From NCBI GenBank assembly GCA_964453265.1, contig CAYVNU010000001.1, positions 62,001 through 126,000 on the forward strand: 64,000 nucleotides of DNA. Direction: 5' to 3'. This DNA is from CAYVNU01 sp964453265. Lineage in GTDB: Bacteria; Patescibacteriota; Doudnabacteria; UBA920. The notes under the pieces were generated by a model that was given only the letters and a program-made list of their open reading frames with translations, did not search any database and had not been told where the DNA came from. This document shows positions 51,315 through 60,246 of the stretch, one piece after another; the first letter of the stretch is position 1; every line of letters starts with the position of its first letter. The position numbers were made by a program, and so were the translations under genes.

Positions 51315-52076
51315 ATGGCAAACCCAAGAGTATCGGTAAATATATTAACAAAAAATCGAAAGGATCAATTGAAAAAAGCCATTGATTCAGTTTTGAGTCA
51401 GTCTTTTAAGGATGTGGAAATAATTGTGGTGGATGATGGATCGACTGATGGAACCGAGCAGGTATTAAAAGATTTAAGATTTAAAGATTTTAAGATTTTA
51501 AGTCACGGGCAATCATGGGGAATTACTAAAAGCAGGCAAGATGCTTTACAAACATCAACAGGGGATTATGTTGTGGTATTGGATGATGACGATGAATGGA
51601 TGGATGTCGATAAGCTAAAAAAGCAAGTGGAGTTTTTAGATACCCATCCGACGCATGTTTTAGTTGGCGGTTCGATTGCGGTAAAAAGTTATCAATCATC
51701 AATTATTAATTATCAATCCCGCCCGCAGACAAACGGCTCCATCCGCAATTGGATGCTGTTAAAAAACCCTTTTTTTACTTCCACAGTTATGTTTAGGAGG
51801 GAAAGTGCTTTAAAGGCGGGTGGGTTTGTTAAAGATGAAATAGATTTAGCCGAAGACTATGACTTGTGGCTTAGAATGGGAACTTTGGGTAGAATGTATA
51901 ATTTTCGGGAGGCCTTTACCTTATATAGCAAACCCCAGTATAATAAAGAGAAATTACTTAAGTTTTTTAACAAGCAGGCTATTTTAATTGCCAGGCAAAA
52001 GAAAAATTATCCGTTTTATTTTTTGTCTAAAATTATTTTAATGTTAAGAATAAAGTTCTATGCCCTTTTCTTTTAA
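51315..52076 (+). CDS. GT2-family glycosyltransferase with in-frame heptamer array
   Basis: A 253-residue GT-A enzyme: VSVNILTKNRKDQLKKAIDS, EIIVVDDGSTDGTEQVL, VVLDDDDEWMDVDKL (metal-site DDD) and EDYDLWLRMG (the acceptor-side ED motif). Codons for about residues 125-135 (KSYQSSIINYQS) come from four heptamers at 51689-51716, so the protein carries an insertion in a loop. It overlaps the RfbC-type gene by 17 bp, so the stop of one lies inside the other. Confidence 0.82.
   Translation: MANPRVSVNILTKNRKDQLKKAIDSVLSQSFKDVEIIVVDDGSTDGTEQVLKDLRFKDFKILSHGQSWGITKSRQDALQTSTGDYVVVLDDDDEWMDVDKLKKQVEFLDTHPTHVLVGGSIAVKSYQSSIINYQSRPQTNGSIRNWMLLKNPFFTSTVMFRRESALKAGGFVKDEIDLAEDYDLWLRMGTLGRMYNFREAFTLYSKPQYNKEKLLKFFNKQAILIARQKKNYPFYFLSKIILMLRIKFYALFF
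51689..51716 (+). repeat. In-frame heptamer array inside a GT2 gene
   Basis: TTATCAA, TCATCAA, TTATTAA, TTATCAA: four 7-bp units in a row. The unit differs from that at 18129, but architecture (four heptamers, open frame, in a glycosyltransferase) is the same. Confidence 0.75.
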
Positions 52077-52614
52077 ACAATTAGAAATACCCGGAACTGT
52101 AGTTATAGATACAAAAAAGTTCTCCGACGAGCGGGGAGAATTTTTGGAAAGTTATAAAGACTCGGAATTCGCGCAAGCCGGACTTGGTTTTAATTTTAAG
52201 CAAGACAATTTTTCTCAGTCTAGTAAAGGCGTTTTGCGCGGCATGCATTACCAGTTAGAGCCAAAGGCTCAGGGTAAATTAGTAAGAGTACTTTTTGGCA
52301 AAATTCTTGACGTAGTTGTAGACCTTAGAAAAAATTCCCCGACTTTTAAACAATGGCTTATGGTGGAATTGTCGGCTGAGAATGCCAAAGCCTTGTACGT
52401 GCCGGTTGGCTGCGCGCACGGTTTTTTGTGTTTAGAAGAAAATAATTTGGTTTTGTATAAAACTACGGAAGAATATTCGCCTGAGCACGAAAGGGGAATT
52501 GTCTGGAATGACCCGGTAATAGGTATTAAGTGGCCGACTTTAAATCCGGTTGTAAGTTCGAGGGATTTAAATTTGCCTTTATTTGAACAAGCGGAAATTT
52601 TTAACACTCTTTAA
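52060..52614 (+). CDS. rfbC: dTDP-4-dehydrorhamnose 3,5-epimerase-family protein (RfbC)
   Basis: A 184-residue cupin, the right length for RfbC. Conserved blocks are FSDERGEFLESYKDSEF, QDNFSQSSKGVLRGMHYQ (with the catalytic His in RGMHYQ), GKILDVVVDLRKNSPTF, VPVGCAHGFL and YSPEHERGIVWNDP (with the active-site Tyr). It epimerises NDP-4-keto-6-deoxysugars at C3/C5. The usual partners rfbA, rfbB and rfbD are absent from the window, so it may act on a CDP- or GDP-4-keto sugar made here, or serve a rhamnose pathway coded elsewhere. Confidence 0.88.
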   Translation: MPFSFKQLEIPGTVVIDTKKFSDERGEFLESYKDSEFAQAGLGFNFKQDNFSQSSKGVLRGMHYQLEPKAQGKLVRVLFGKILDVVVDLRKNSPTFKQWLMVELSAENAKALYVPVGCAHGFLCLEENNLVLYKTTEEYSPEHERGIVWNDPVIGIKWPTLNPVVSSRDLNLPLFEQAEIFNTL

Positions 52615-52618
52615 TTTT

Positions 52619-53920
52619 ATGTCGAAAAAAATTGCAATTTTCTGGATGGTATTGGTGCCCGATGTTATTTTACTTTTTTTAAGCTTGTTTATTTCCGTCC
52701 AGCTGCGCTATAAAGAAGGCTTAAGTGCCAGCGCATGGAATAACCATTTGCTGGCTTTTGGGGTCATATACATGTTGTGGACTTTGGTATTTTTTTTGTA
52801 CGGCATTTTTGATGTCGCGGCTTTTAGGCGCTATACCTCGCTGGTTTTTAATTTGCTTACCGCCATGCTCATAAATTTGCTGGTGGCGATTGTTTATTTT
52901 TATTTCCAGCCTGACTTAATTTTAACGCCCAGAAGATTTTTAATTATAGACGCCGGCGTGGCGTTTTTATTGGTTTTAATTTGGCATATTGTTATTAAAT
53001 ATAATTTAAAAAATCGTTTAGTCCAGGGTGTATATTTATTTTCTTTTAACGAAGAACTAAAAGAATTGGAAGACGCAATTAGTCAAAATAATTATTTGGG
53101 TTTTAAGCTGCTTGGGCATTTAAACGAACAATCAGTTCAACATACTGCATTTAACAAAGACCACGGTATTATTTTGCCCCAGGCGCTGGAGACTAAGCCT
53201 GAGGTTTTAAAGAAATTTTATGAACTGCGTAAATTAGGGGTGGAATTTTACAATCATAGAAATTTTTATGAAAATTTATTACGTAAAATTTATTTATCGC
53301 AAATTAATGAAGCCTGGTTTTTAGAGAACATTGCTTACCGCGAAAAAAGGTTTTTTAACTTAATTAAAAGACTAATAGATTTGCTGTTTGGCGCTGTGGG
53401 TTTTTTTGTTTTTGTTATTACCTTGCCGTTTATTGCCGTGCTTATAAAGCTAACTTCTAAGGGCAAAGTGTTTTTTGTGCAGGAAAGAGTCGGCAAGGGC
53501 GGGCAAATTTTTAAAGTTTATAAATATAGAACCATGAGCGGGGGGGCGACTAACACCTGGACTTCGGTTAACGACCCGCGCATAACGGGTTTTGGAAAGT
53601 TTTTACGCAAAAGCCGCATAGACGAATTGCCGCAATTTATTAATTTACTTTTGGGCAATATGAGCTTGGTAGGACCAAGGCCGGAACAGGTAAATATTGT
53701 TAATGAACTTAAACAGAAAATTTCTTTTTACGACGAAAGGCATTTGGTTAAGCCGGGCATAACCGGTTGGGCGCAGTTAAACGTTTACGCGGGCAGTATT
53801 GAGGAAACTAAGGAAAAACTCCAGTACGATTTGTATTATATAAAGAACCGCAGTATTCTTTTAGATTTAGAAATTATTTTAAAAACCATTTATTATATTT
53901 TTACCTGGCAGGGACGGTAG
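52619..53920 (+). CDS. Polyprenyl-phosphate sugar-1-phosphate transferase (PHPT, WbaP/WcaJ type)
   Basis: About 433 residues. Four N-terminal helices (about 7-115) and a CoA-binding-like central domain precede a membrane-embedded C-terminal catalytic domain. KRLIDLLFGAVGFFVFVITLPF, FFVQERVGKGGQIFKVYKYRTM, and DELPQFINLLLGNMSLVGPRP, with GITGWAQLN, are diagnostic for PF02397. It starts glycan synthesis by moving a sugar-1-phosphate onto undecaprenyl phosphate. The ATG at 52619 is used; an in-frame TTG at 52583 overlaps the RfbC gene and adds no conserved sequence. It ends the glycan locus. Confidence 0.9.
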   Translation: MSKKIAIFWMVLVPDVILLFLSLFISVQLRYKEGLSASAWNNHLLAFGVIYMLWTLVFFLYGIFDVAAFRRYTSLVFNLLTAMLINLLVAIVYFYFQPDLILTPRRFLIIDAGVAFLLVLIWHIVIKYNLKNRLVQGVYLFSFNEELKELEDAISQNNYLGFKLLGHLNEQSVQHTAFNKDHGIILPQALETKPEVLKKFYELRKLGVEFYNHRNFYENLLRKIYLSQINEAWFLENIAYREKRFFNLIKRLIDLLFGAVGFFVFVITLPFIAVLIKLTSKGKVFFVQERVGKGGQIFKVYKYRTMSGGATNTWTSVNDPRITGFGKFLRKSRIDELPQFINLLLGNMSLVGPRPEQVNIVNELKQKISFYDERHLVKPGITGWAQLNVYAGSIEETKEKLQYDLYYIKNRSILLDLEIILKTIYYIFTWQGR

Positions 53921-53922
53921 CA

Positions 53923-54044
53923 CCTGTCTTAAGCGAAGCCGAAAGGCAGGGGAGATAATTTTAGTTTTAATTATCTGCCGTAGTCCGACGACTTGTCCGG
54001 CGTAGTCCCGACTGGTCGGGACGAAGTTGGGCAGGGGAGGTAGT
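53923..54044. repeat. Cluster of GC-rich and AT-rich palindromes after the glycan locus
   Basis: AGATAATT (53953-53960) with AATTATCT (53969-53976) and CCCGAC-TG-GTCGGG (54007-54020) are perfect inverted repeats. The same segment holds GCAGGGGAGG and CGACTTGTCCGGCGTAGT-like words reminiscent of the palindromes at 36374 and 62147. One of them may end the upstream transcript. No frame is supported in 53921-54211. Confidence 0.55.
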
Positions 54045-54159
54045 TGTGATTAGAAAATTAAAGGCTGTAATTAAAGCAATTAGCTGGATAATTGTGGATA
54101 TTTAATTTTTTCATTTTAAGTCCGCTGTGTTTTTAAAAATTTTGCGAATTTGGGATTTT

Positions 54160-54169
54160 CTGGTATAAT
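54160..54169 (+). promoter_or_regulatory. Extended -10 promoter of the pilus operon
   Basis: TGGTATAAT fits TGnTATAAT exactly. The best -35 is TTTGCG (54141-54146) with a 17-bp spacer. It begins the transcription unit that runs into pilB and probably the whole pil group. Confidence 0.55.
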
Positions 54170-54229
54170 AAATTAGTTAAAAAGGTTTTAGGAAACAAAA
54201 ATTAAGAAAAAAATGAAAGATAATTGCTT

Positions 54230-55981
54230 ATGGATAAGCAGCAATTAAATACTGCTTTAAAGCAAAAGAAAATTTTAACCGAGAGCGCGATTTCTCAGCT
54301 GGAAAAAGACTTAAGCCTGTCAAAAACCGCAACGCCTTGGGAAGAATTGCTTGTGCAAAAGAAAATTTTAACCGAAGAACAGCTTTTGGCTGTTAAATCG
54401 GAAGTTTTGCAAGTGCCGGTAATAGATTTGCGCGAGCTGCAAATCCCTCAAGATGTCTTAAATTTAGTACCGGAGCCTATTGCGCACAGACATCAGGTTA
54501 TTAGTTTTGCCAAAACCAAAGACGAATTGTCTTTGGCTATGACAGATCCGGAAGACATTCAAACTAAGGAATTTATTCATAAAAAAACCGGCCTGGCCAT
54601 AAAAACTTTTGTAATTGGCAAAACCAGTTTGGACTTTGGGCTTTCTAAATACCATTCCAGCTTAGAAAAAGAAATTAAGCATTTATTTACGCCGTCTTCT
54701 AAACCTTTAACGAAAGGTCCTGAAACAGCGGAAGAAATAGAAGACGGTTTGAAAAAAATGGCGGAAGAAATTCCGGTCATTCGAGTTGTGGATACTTTAC
54801 TTGAATACGCAATTTTTGAAAAAGCGTCCGATATACATATAGAACCGCAGGAAAATTCCGTTAGCGTGCGCTACCGCATAGACGGAGTTTTGCACGATGT
54901 TATGACTTTGCCTAAAGTTATTCAGGCGGCAATTGTGGCGCGTATTAAAGTGCTTTCTAATTTAAAAATAGATGAGCATAGGCTTCCCCAGGATGGGCGT
55001 TTTAAAATCGATAAAGACGGCTACAAATTTAGTTTGCGTGTTTCTACAATTCCTATTTTTGATGGGGAAAAAGTGGTTATGCGTTTATTAGATGAATCTA
55101 CCAAAGCTATGAGTTTGGAGGATTTGGGTTTTGAAAAATCGGCATATGACGCCATTATGCGCAGCATAAAAAAACCGCATGGTATGCTTTTGGTTACCGG
55201 CCCTACGGGTAGTGGAAAATCCACAACTTTGTATACGGTTTTGTCTATGCTTAATAGCAAGGCCGTAAATATTTCCACTATTGAAGATCCTGTGGAATAC
55301 CGAATAGTTGGTGCAAATCAAATGCAGGTAAATCCGAAAATTGGCTTGAATTTTGCCTTGGGACTTCGCGCGCTTTTGCGCCAAGATCCTAACGTTATTA
55401 TGATTGGTGAAATTCGCGATAAGGAAACCGCGGAAGAAGCGGTTCACGCTGCTATGACCGGACATATGGTGTTTAGTACCTTGCATACTAACAGCGCGGC
55501 CGGCGCGCTGCCACGCCTTATAGATATTGGCGTGGAAAGTTTTTTAATTGCTTCTACTGTCAACGGAGTTTTAGCCCAGCGCCTTGTTAGAGTTATTTGC
55601 AAAGATTGTACAGAACAAATAAAAATTGACGATGTCTATATTGAAACTTTGTCCAAGCAATTTCATTTGGAAAAATTTTTAAATGTTATAGTTAAAGAAG
55701 GGCTCTCGCCTAAAGTTAAAAGTTTGAAAGATTTGAAATTTTTTAAAGGCAAGGGCTGTGACAAGTGCAATAACACCGGTTATAAAGGCCGCGTGGGCAT
55801 TCACGAAATTTTAGAAGTCAGTCCGGTGGTGGGCGATATGATAATGCAGCACAAGTCCGCTTCAGAAATTCAAGATCAAGCGGAAAAAGACGGCATGATT
55901 TTAATGTGGCAGGACGGATTTATAAAAGCCATGAAAGGCATAACCACGCTGGAAGAAATTATTAGAGTTAGTAAAGAATAG
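54230..55981 (+). CDS. pilB: Type IV pilus assembly ATPase PilB
   Basis: About 583 residues. N-terminal GspEN-like domain (residues about 1-150), then the ATPase. Walker A is VTGPTGSGKSTTLYTVL (about 322-338); the Asp box DIHIEPQENSVSVRYRIDG, His box and Walker B-type VIMIGEIRDKETAEEAVHAA follow. A zinc-binding CKDC...CDKCNNTGY element is near the end. It powers pilus extension. ATG at 54230 is chosen over the TTG at 54224. A tiny upstream frame (ATG 54212, MKDNCLWISSN) overlaps this start and could affect translation, but I have no support that it is expressed. Confidence 0.92.
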   Translation: MDKQQLNTALKQKKILTESAISQLEKDLSLSKTATPWEELLVQKKILTEEQLLAVKSEVLQVPVIDLRELQIPQDVLNLVPEPIAHRHQVISFAKTKDELSLAMTDPEDIQTKEFIHKKTGLAIKTFVIGKTSLDFGLSKYHSSLEKEIKHLFTPSSKPLTKGPETAEEIEDGLKKMAEEIPVIRVVDTLLEYAIFEKASDIHIEPQENSVSVRYRIDGVLHDVMTLPKVIQAAIVARIKVLSNLKIDEHRLPQDGRFKIDKDGYKFSLRVSTIPIFDGEKVVMRLLDESTKAMSLEDLGFEKSAYDAIMRSIKKPHGMLLVTGPTGSGKSTTLYTVLSMLNSKAVNISTIEDPVEYRIVGANQMQVNPKIGLNFALGLRALLRQDPNVIMIGEIRDKETAEEAVHAAMTGHMVFSTLHTNSAAGALPRLIDIGVESFLIASTVNGVLAQRLVRVICKDCTEQIKIDDVYIETLSKQFHLEKFLNVIVKEGLSPKVKSLKDLKFFKGKGCDKCNNTGYKGRVGIHEILEVSPVVGDMIMQHKSASEIQDQAEKDGMILMWQDGFIKAMKGITTLEEIIRVSKE

Positions 55982-56027
55982 GGAAAAATGAAGCATGAAT
56001 TAGGAAGCATGGATTGCGAATAAAACA

Positions 56028-56339
56028 ATGAAAATTTTCAGTTTAGAAACAAAAAAATATTTGGTAGGGTGGAGTTTGGGTTTTGGCGTAATACTACTAA
56101 TTATTTCTTACGGCTGGGGACAGAATGAATTTTCTTGCGGTTCTTATAGGGCAGGTGTAATGGATGGCTGTATTTCACATTTCAAGTATGGGTGGCCAAT
56201 TAAATTCTATTTTCCTAGTGACGGGTTTAGCGCTCCAGTTTTTTTATTTAACGCATTTTTTATTAGTTATTTTTTTTGGATTTTAGCCAGTTTGTTTATT
56301 TTATCTATCATCCGCAACTTTAAGTACAGAAAAGTTTGA
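56028..56339 (+). CDS. Small two-helix membrane protein, function unknown
   Basis: A 103-residue protein with hydrophobic segments at about residues 14-26 (WSLGFGVILLIISYGW) and 70-95 (FLFNAFFISYFFWILASLFIL). The middle carries CGSYRAGVMDGCISH, with two cysteines and a mildly polar loop that would face outside. It lies 46 bp after pilB and 52 bp before pilC. It may be an accessory pilus protein or unrelated; nothing in the sequence decides it. Confidence 0.55.
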   Translation: MKIFSLETKKYLVGWSLGFGVILLIISYGWGQNEFSCGSYRAGVMDGCISHFKYGWPIKFYFPSDGFSAPVFLFNAFFISYFFWILASLFILSIIRNFKYRKV

Positions 56340-56391
56340 TTTTTAAATCTTGTCATTCATATCAATCTTGGTCAATCTTTTAAATTAATCT
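56340..56391 (+). repeat. Dispersed AT-rich repeat before pilC
   Basis: It contains TTTTAAATCTTGTCATTC and CTTGGTCAATCTTTTAAATT, variants of the repeat at 19676, 29971 and 30211, and again runs into the ATG of the following gene (56392). Confidence 0.6.
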
Positions 56392-57600
56392 ATGGAATTT
56401 GCCTACGAAGCATTAACTAAAGACGGCAAGCACGAGTCTTCTACTATACAGGCGCCAAATGCCACAGCTGCCGGCCACTTGCTAAAAGAGCAGGGTCTTT
56501 TACCAACCCAAATTACCGAGAGTCATAAAAGAAATCTACTTACTATTTTAAGAAGTTACGGCACAGTTTCTTTAGAAGAAAAAATTAATTTTGTAGACAA
56601 CTTAAGTATAATGCTTAAGGCCGGTATTTCAGTTAGTCGGGCGCTTCAAATTTTAGTTAAGCAAACTCAAAATGTTAGGTTTAAAAATATTTGCGCGGAT
56701 ATTTATTCGCAGGTTCAGGGCGGAAAAGGGCTTTCGGAGGCTATGGAAAAGTACCCGGATGTTTTTACAAATATTTTTGTCAGTATGGTTAAGGTGGGGG
56801 AAATTTCCGGAAATTTGGACAAGAGCTTGGAATATTTAAGCATCCAACTGCAGCGTGAATATGAACTAAAAAGCAAAGCTAAAGGTGCTATGATATATCC
56901 TTCTGTTATTGTTGGTGCCATGTTAATTATTGGAATTTTAATGTCAATTTTTGTTTTGCCGAAATTAACTTCGATTTTTAAGGAATTTAACACTGCTTTA
57001 CCGCCTACAACTAGAGCTGTTATTGCGATTGCCGATTTTATGAGTGCTAACGGTTTTTTGGTGATTGTAGGAATAATTGGTTTGGTTATTTCTTTAATTG
57101 CTATACATAGGACTTACGGCGGAAAGAAAGCTTTTGATATTTTTTTCTTGCATTTTTATATTATTAATAAAATAATAAAAAAAATAAATTTAGCTCGTTT
57201 TGCTCGTATATTAAGTTCGCTTTTAAAGAGCGGGATTCCCATAGTTCAGGGGCTTGAAGTTGCTAGTAGCTCGATGGGCAATATTCCGTATAAAGAATTA
57301 ATAGCTCAATCTTCGTTAGATGTAAAATTAGGCAAGCCGTTAACAGAAAGTTTAAATAAAGACAATTCGCTTTTCCCGATTTTAGTCGTACAAATGTTGC
57401 AAGTGGGGGAAGAGAGCGGAACTGTAGAAAATATTTTAGAGCAGCTGGCCGTACACTATGAAGAAGAAGTTGATACGACTTTAAGAAACCTTTCTTCTAT
57501 TATTGAACCTCTTTTGCTTTTAACTATTGGTGGAGTGGTAGGGATTTTGGCCATGGCTTTAATTTCTCCTATTTATAGCATAAGCCAGAATATACAATAA
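56392..57600 (+). CDS. pilC: Type IV pilus inner-membrane platform protein PilC
   Basis: A 402-residue GspF-family protein with the duplicated T2SSF domain. The first copy is around IMLKAGISVSRALQILV, the second around LLKSGIPIVQGLEVASS. Three hydrophobic spans are at about residues 167-192, 216-238 and 374-398. The short N-terminal region begins FAYEALTKDGKHE, as in PilC/GspF. It anchors the PilB motor and the pilus. It precedes pilM by 15 bp. Confidence 0.92.
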   Translation: MEFAYEALTKDGKHESSTIQAPNATAAGHLLKEQGLLPTQITESHKRNLLTILRSYGTVSLEEKINFVDNLSIMLKAGISVSRALQILVKQTQNVRFKNICADIYSQVQGGKGLSEAMEKYPDVFTNIFVSMVKVGEISGNLDKSLEYLSIQLQREYELKSKAKGAMIYPSVIVGAMLIIGILMSIFVLPKLTSIFKEFNTALPPTTRAVIAIADFMSANGFLVIVGIIGLVISLIAIHRTYGGKKAFDIFFLHFYIINKIIKKINLARFARILSSLLKSGIPIVQGLEVASSSMGNIPYKELIAQSSLDVKLGKPLTESLNKDNSLFPILVVQMLQVGEESGTVENILEQLAVHYEEEVDTTLRNLSSIIEPLLLLTIGGVVGILAMALISPIYSISQNIQ

Positions 57601-57615
57601 ATTAATAAATATTTT

Positions 57616-58674
57616 GTGAAATTATTTTCGGGAATTAAAACAGCATATGGGTTGGATTTGAGCGGGAATTCGTTCAAGCTTTTGCAACTTGCTTCTGAAA
57701 AAAGCGGTTTTAAACTGCAGGCTTTTGGCGAAGCCGCTGTTCCAAAAGGTTTGCTAGTTAACGATGCAATTACCGATGTAAAGACTTTTGAGTATTTAAT
57801 TAAGCAAGTTCAGAACAAGCCTCAGTTTGGACGATTTAATACAGAGTTTGCGGTTGTTAGTCTGCCTGAATCAAAGTCTTTTGTTAGAGTTATTCAAATC
57901 CCAAAAATGTCCGAAGTGGAAAGTCAGTCTGCGGTGCCTTTTGAGGCGGAGAGTTTTATTCCTTTGCCTCTTGATCAGGTATATATGGACTGGAAAAAAA
58001 TTGGCGAAACAGAAGACAAAATGAATATTTTAATTATTGCTTCGCCTAAAGATTTTGTAGATTCTTTTCTTTCAATTTTAGACCAGGTACAAATAAAAGT
58101 TATTGCGTTGGAGGTTGAGTCGCAAGCTTGTTTAAGAGCGCTTATAAAGGCTGGGGAAAGTGCTAGCGCTTTAATTGTAGACATGGAAGCAACGCGTAGC
58201 GGGTTAATAATGGTTGAAGACGGTAATTTGCAGTTTACTTCAACCATTCCCATTGGCGGAAATAATTTTACAGAAGCTATTGCTAAGTCTTTAGGCGTTG
58301 CCAGCAGTAAAGCGGAAATAATTAAGCAAAAAGTCGGTATGGCCAATACCCCCGAGTACCCCAATATAAAAACCGCAGCTTTGCCTATTTTAAATAATTT
58401 AAGCGCGGAAATTAAAAATATTTTAAAATTTCACGATGAGCATTCGCATAGTCAGGTGGCAAAAATTATTTTAACCGGCGGCGCAGCTAAGCTTAAAAAT
58501 TTATCCGAGTTTTTGGTTGGGGAATTCACTGAACGACCGGGGCTTGTTGTTGAACTTGGCAACCCCTGGCTGAATATAAATTTTGATAAAAACACCCCGT
58601 TAAGCCAACCAGATGCTTTGGGTTTTAGCACAGCCGTTGGCTTAGCAATGAGAGGTGTTAAAATTGAACCCTAA
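57616..58674 (+). CDS. pilM: Type IV pilus assembly protein PilM
   Basis: A 352-residue actin-like ATPase. GLDLSGNSFKLLQLASE at the N-terminus, FAVVSLPESKSFVRVIQIPKM, MTPF-like FEAESFIPLPLDQVYMDW, STIPIGGNNFTEAIAKSLGV and ILTGGAAKLKNLSEFL are characteristic of PilM. It is cytoplasmic and binds the N-terminus of PilN. The start is GTG at 57616, with no better ATG in frame nearby. The downstream pilN starts 3 bp after its stop. Confidence 0.92.
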   Translation: MKLFSGIKTAYGLDLSGNSFKLLQLASEKSGFKLQAFGEAAVPKGLLVNDAITDVKTFEYLIKQVQNKPQFGRFNTEFAVVSLPESKSFVRVIQIPKMSEVESQSAVPFEAESFIPLPLDQVYMDWKKIGETEDKMNILIIASPKDFVDSFLSILDQVQIKVIALEVESQACLRALIKAGESASALIVDMEATRSGLIMVEDGNLQFTSTIPIGGNNFTEAIAKSLGVASSKAEIIKQKVGMANTPEYPNIKTAALPILNNLSAEIKNILKFHDEHSHSQVAKIILTGGAAKLKNLSEFLVGEFTERPGLVVELGNPWLNINFDKNTPLSQPDALGFSTAVGLAMRGVKIEP

Positions 58675-58677
58675 TTT

Positions 58678-59232
58678 ATGAAAGAAATTAATTTATTACC
58701 TAAAGACAGACAGCAGCAGCTCCATGCCGAAATTTTGTATCGGCACTGGCTAAGTTTAATTTGGGTTTCGGTTTTTAGCTTTGTCTTGGTGTTGCTTGCT
58801 CAATTCGGCTCAAAAATTTATTTACAAAGCCGGCTTAGTCAAATTAACGAAGAGATTACGGTTATAAAACAGCAGGTGAATAAGAATGATAACGCTGAAT
58901 TAAAAAAACAAATTAAAGTACTTAATGATTGGATTACCGATTATAATACATTGGACTCCAATTCGCCTAAGTGGTCAAAACTTCTTAAAACTTTTTCAGT
59001 TATTCCGCCCGAGGGCATAAAAATTACCAGTTTTAGTGTTGATTTGCCAAGTAAAAAAGTTACAATTACCGGTATAAGCCCGACGCGTGAATTGGTTATA
59101 CAGCTTTACAATAATATTTTGGCTGATAGCGAGCATTTTTATAATGTTGATTATCCGCTAGAAAATGTGGTGAAAGCCAAGAATGTTTCTTTTCATTATT
59201 CTTTTAATTTTAAAGATCAGGTTATACATTAG
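58678..59232 (+). CDS. pilN: Type IV pilus assembly protein PilN
   Basis: A 184-residue protein. It begins MKEINLLPKDRQQQLHAE, a close match to the INLLP motif by which PilN binds PilM. A single transmembrane helix follows (about 30-48), then a coiled coil (about 50-90) and a C-terminal ferredoxin-like domain (ITGISPTRELVIQLYNNIL). The neighbours pilM and pilO support the assignment fully. Confidence 0.88.
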   Translation: MKEINLLPKDRQQQLHAEILYRHWLSLIWVSVFSFVLVLLAQFGSKIYLQSRLSQINEEITVIKQQVNKNDNAELKKQIKVLNDWITDYNTLDSNSPKWSKLLKTFSVIPPEGIKITSFSVDLPSKKVTITGISPTRELVIQLYNNILADSEHFYNVDYPLENVVKAKNVSFHYSFNFKDQVIH

Positions 59233-59234
59233 GC

Positions 59235-59789
59235 ATGCAAAAATATTCTTTCAATTATAAAATTTATTTAGCCGCTGCGGTTTGGCTGATTTTGTGCGCA
59301 CTTATGTATTTTTATTTTTTTGGTTTGTTTGATAAATCAACAAACGCGATTTTAGACAACATATGGAAACAGAGTAAAGAGTTAAAGCTTTTAAAAGCCG
59401 AGCAGGATAGTTATAGACTGGCTAAAGAAGACTTGGAAAAAATAAATACCAAAAGCTTAAAGCCTGAAGATTTTTTTAGCAAAGATATAACTTTGGTCAA
59501 AGAAATAAAAGTTCTAGAAACTTTAGGCGACAAGTATGGGGTGGACATGGGTTTTTCGGGAGTCTCAGGTATTGCCAATGCCGCGCCTAAAGCAAAAACA
59601 ATTAGCGATATTGCCATAGTTCCATATTCCATTAGTCTTCAAGGCACTTTTGCCAATGTAGTTAATGCAATTGAAGCGCTGGAGAATTTAGATTTTATTA
59701 CTAATTTGTCCGCGCTGTCTGCTTCAACCGGACTGGGTGATAATATTAATGTTTCGTTAAACGCCAGTTTTTATTTAAGGAGAAAATAA
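59235..59789 (+). CDS. pilO: Type IV pilus assembly protein PilO
   Basis: A 184-residue protein: one N-terminal helix (about 9-31, LAAAVWLILCALMYFYFFGLF), a coiled coil (about 40-75) and a C-terminal ferredoxin-like domain with PYSISLQGTFANVVNAIEALEN (about 136-157), the pattern of PilO. It would pair with PilN across the membrane. It ends 3 bp before the next gene. Confidence 0.85.
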   Translation: MQKYSFNYKIYLAAAVWLILCALMYFYFFGLFDKSTNAILDNIWKQSKELKLLKAEQDSYRLAKEDLEKINTKSLKPEDFFSKDITLVKEIKVLETLGDKYGVDMGFSGVSGIANAAPKAKTISDIAIVPYSISLQGTFANVVNAIEALENLDFITNLSALSASTGLGDNINVSLNASFYLRRK

Positions 59790-59792
59790 TTT

Positions 59793-60182
59793 ATGGATTT
59801 AAAACATATATCGCTACTGGGGCTGTTTAAGTCCGAAAAAGTTTCCAAGAAAATTTCTCGCGGAATGTTTTTTGTCTTAATTTTTGGCTTGTTTATTTTA
59901 GAGGCATTTGTGGTAAAGGACTCTGTTTTAAAAGTTTTAAATTGGGAAGAACAAATTCCGGCTGTTAGTCCTGCCAAAGGGGTAAGAATAAATTTTGCAG
60001 ATTACGACAAAGTAGTAAATCGTATACAATCTGCTTCTGAATTTAAGCCCTCGGGCGGTACAGGCAGAAGCCTTTTTAATCCTAAAAGCTCAAATCCCGA
60101 GTTAAGTCCCGCTACCACAACGCCGGTTAATATAACCACCAGCACTCCTACAAATATTTCTACTTCAACTAAATCAAATTAA
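59793..60182 (+). CDS. Single-span protein in the PilP position
   Basis: A 129-residue protein with one hydrophobic helix at about residues 26-43 (MFFVLIFGLFILEAFVV), a short extracytoplasmic region and a Ser/Thr/Pro-rich tail (TTTPVNITTSTPTNISTST). Its location after pilO is where pilP or pilQ would be in an organism with an outer membrane, but no PilP lipobox or secretin motif is present. It may be a lineage-specific pilus accessory (inference). Confidence 0.65.
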   Translation: MDLKHISLLGLFKSEKVSKKISRGMFFVLIFGLFILEAFVVKDSVLKVLNWEEQIPAVSPAKGVRINFADYDKVVNRIQSASEFKPSGGTGRSLFNPKSSNPELSPATTTPVNITTSTPTNISTSTKSN

Positions 60183-60200
60183 AGATTTTAAATTATATTT

Positions 60201-60234
60201 AAAAACACCCTATAAAATTTATAGGGTGTTTTTA
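60201..60234 (+). terminator. Intrinsic terminator of the pil operon
   Basis: ACACCCTATAAA (60205-60216) pairs with TTTATAGGGTGT-type bases (60217-60229), preceded by A and followed by TTTTT. It lies just before the convergent tRNA genes. Confidence 0.88.
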
Positions 60235-60246
60235 TGCCGTTACTTG

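Noticed and set aside
54212..54247. An 11-codon upstream frame overlapping the pilB start
   Set aside because: Could be a leader peptide but there is no attenuator-like structure to support it.
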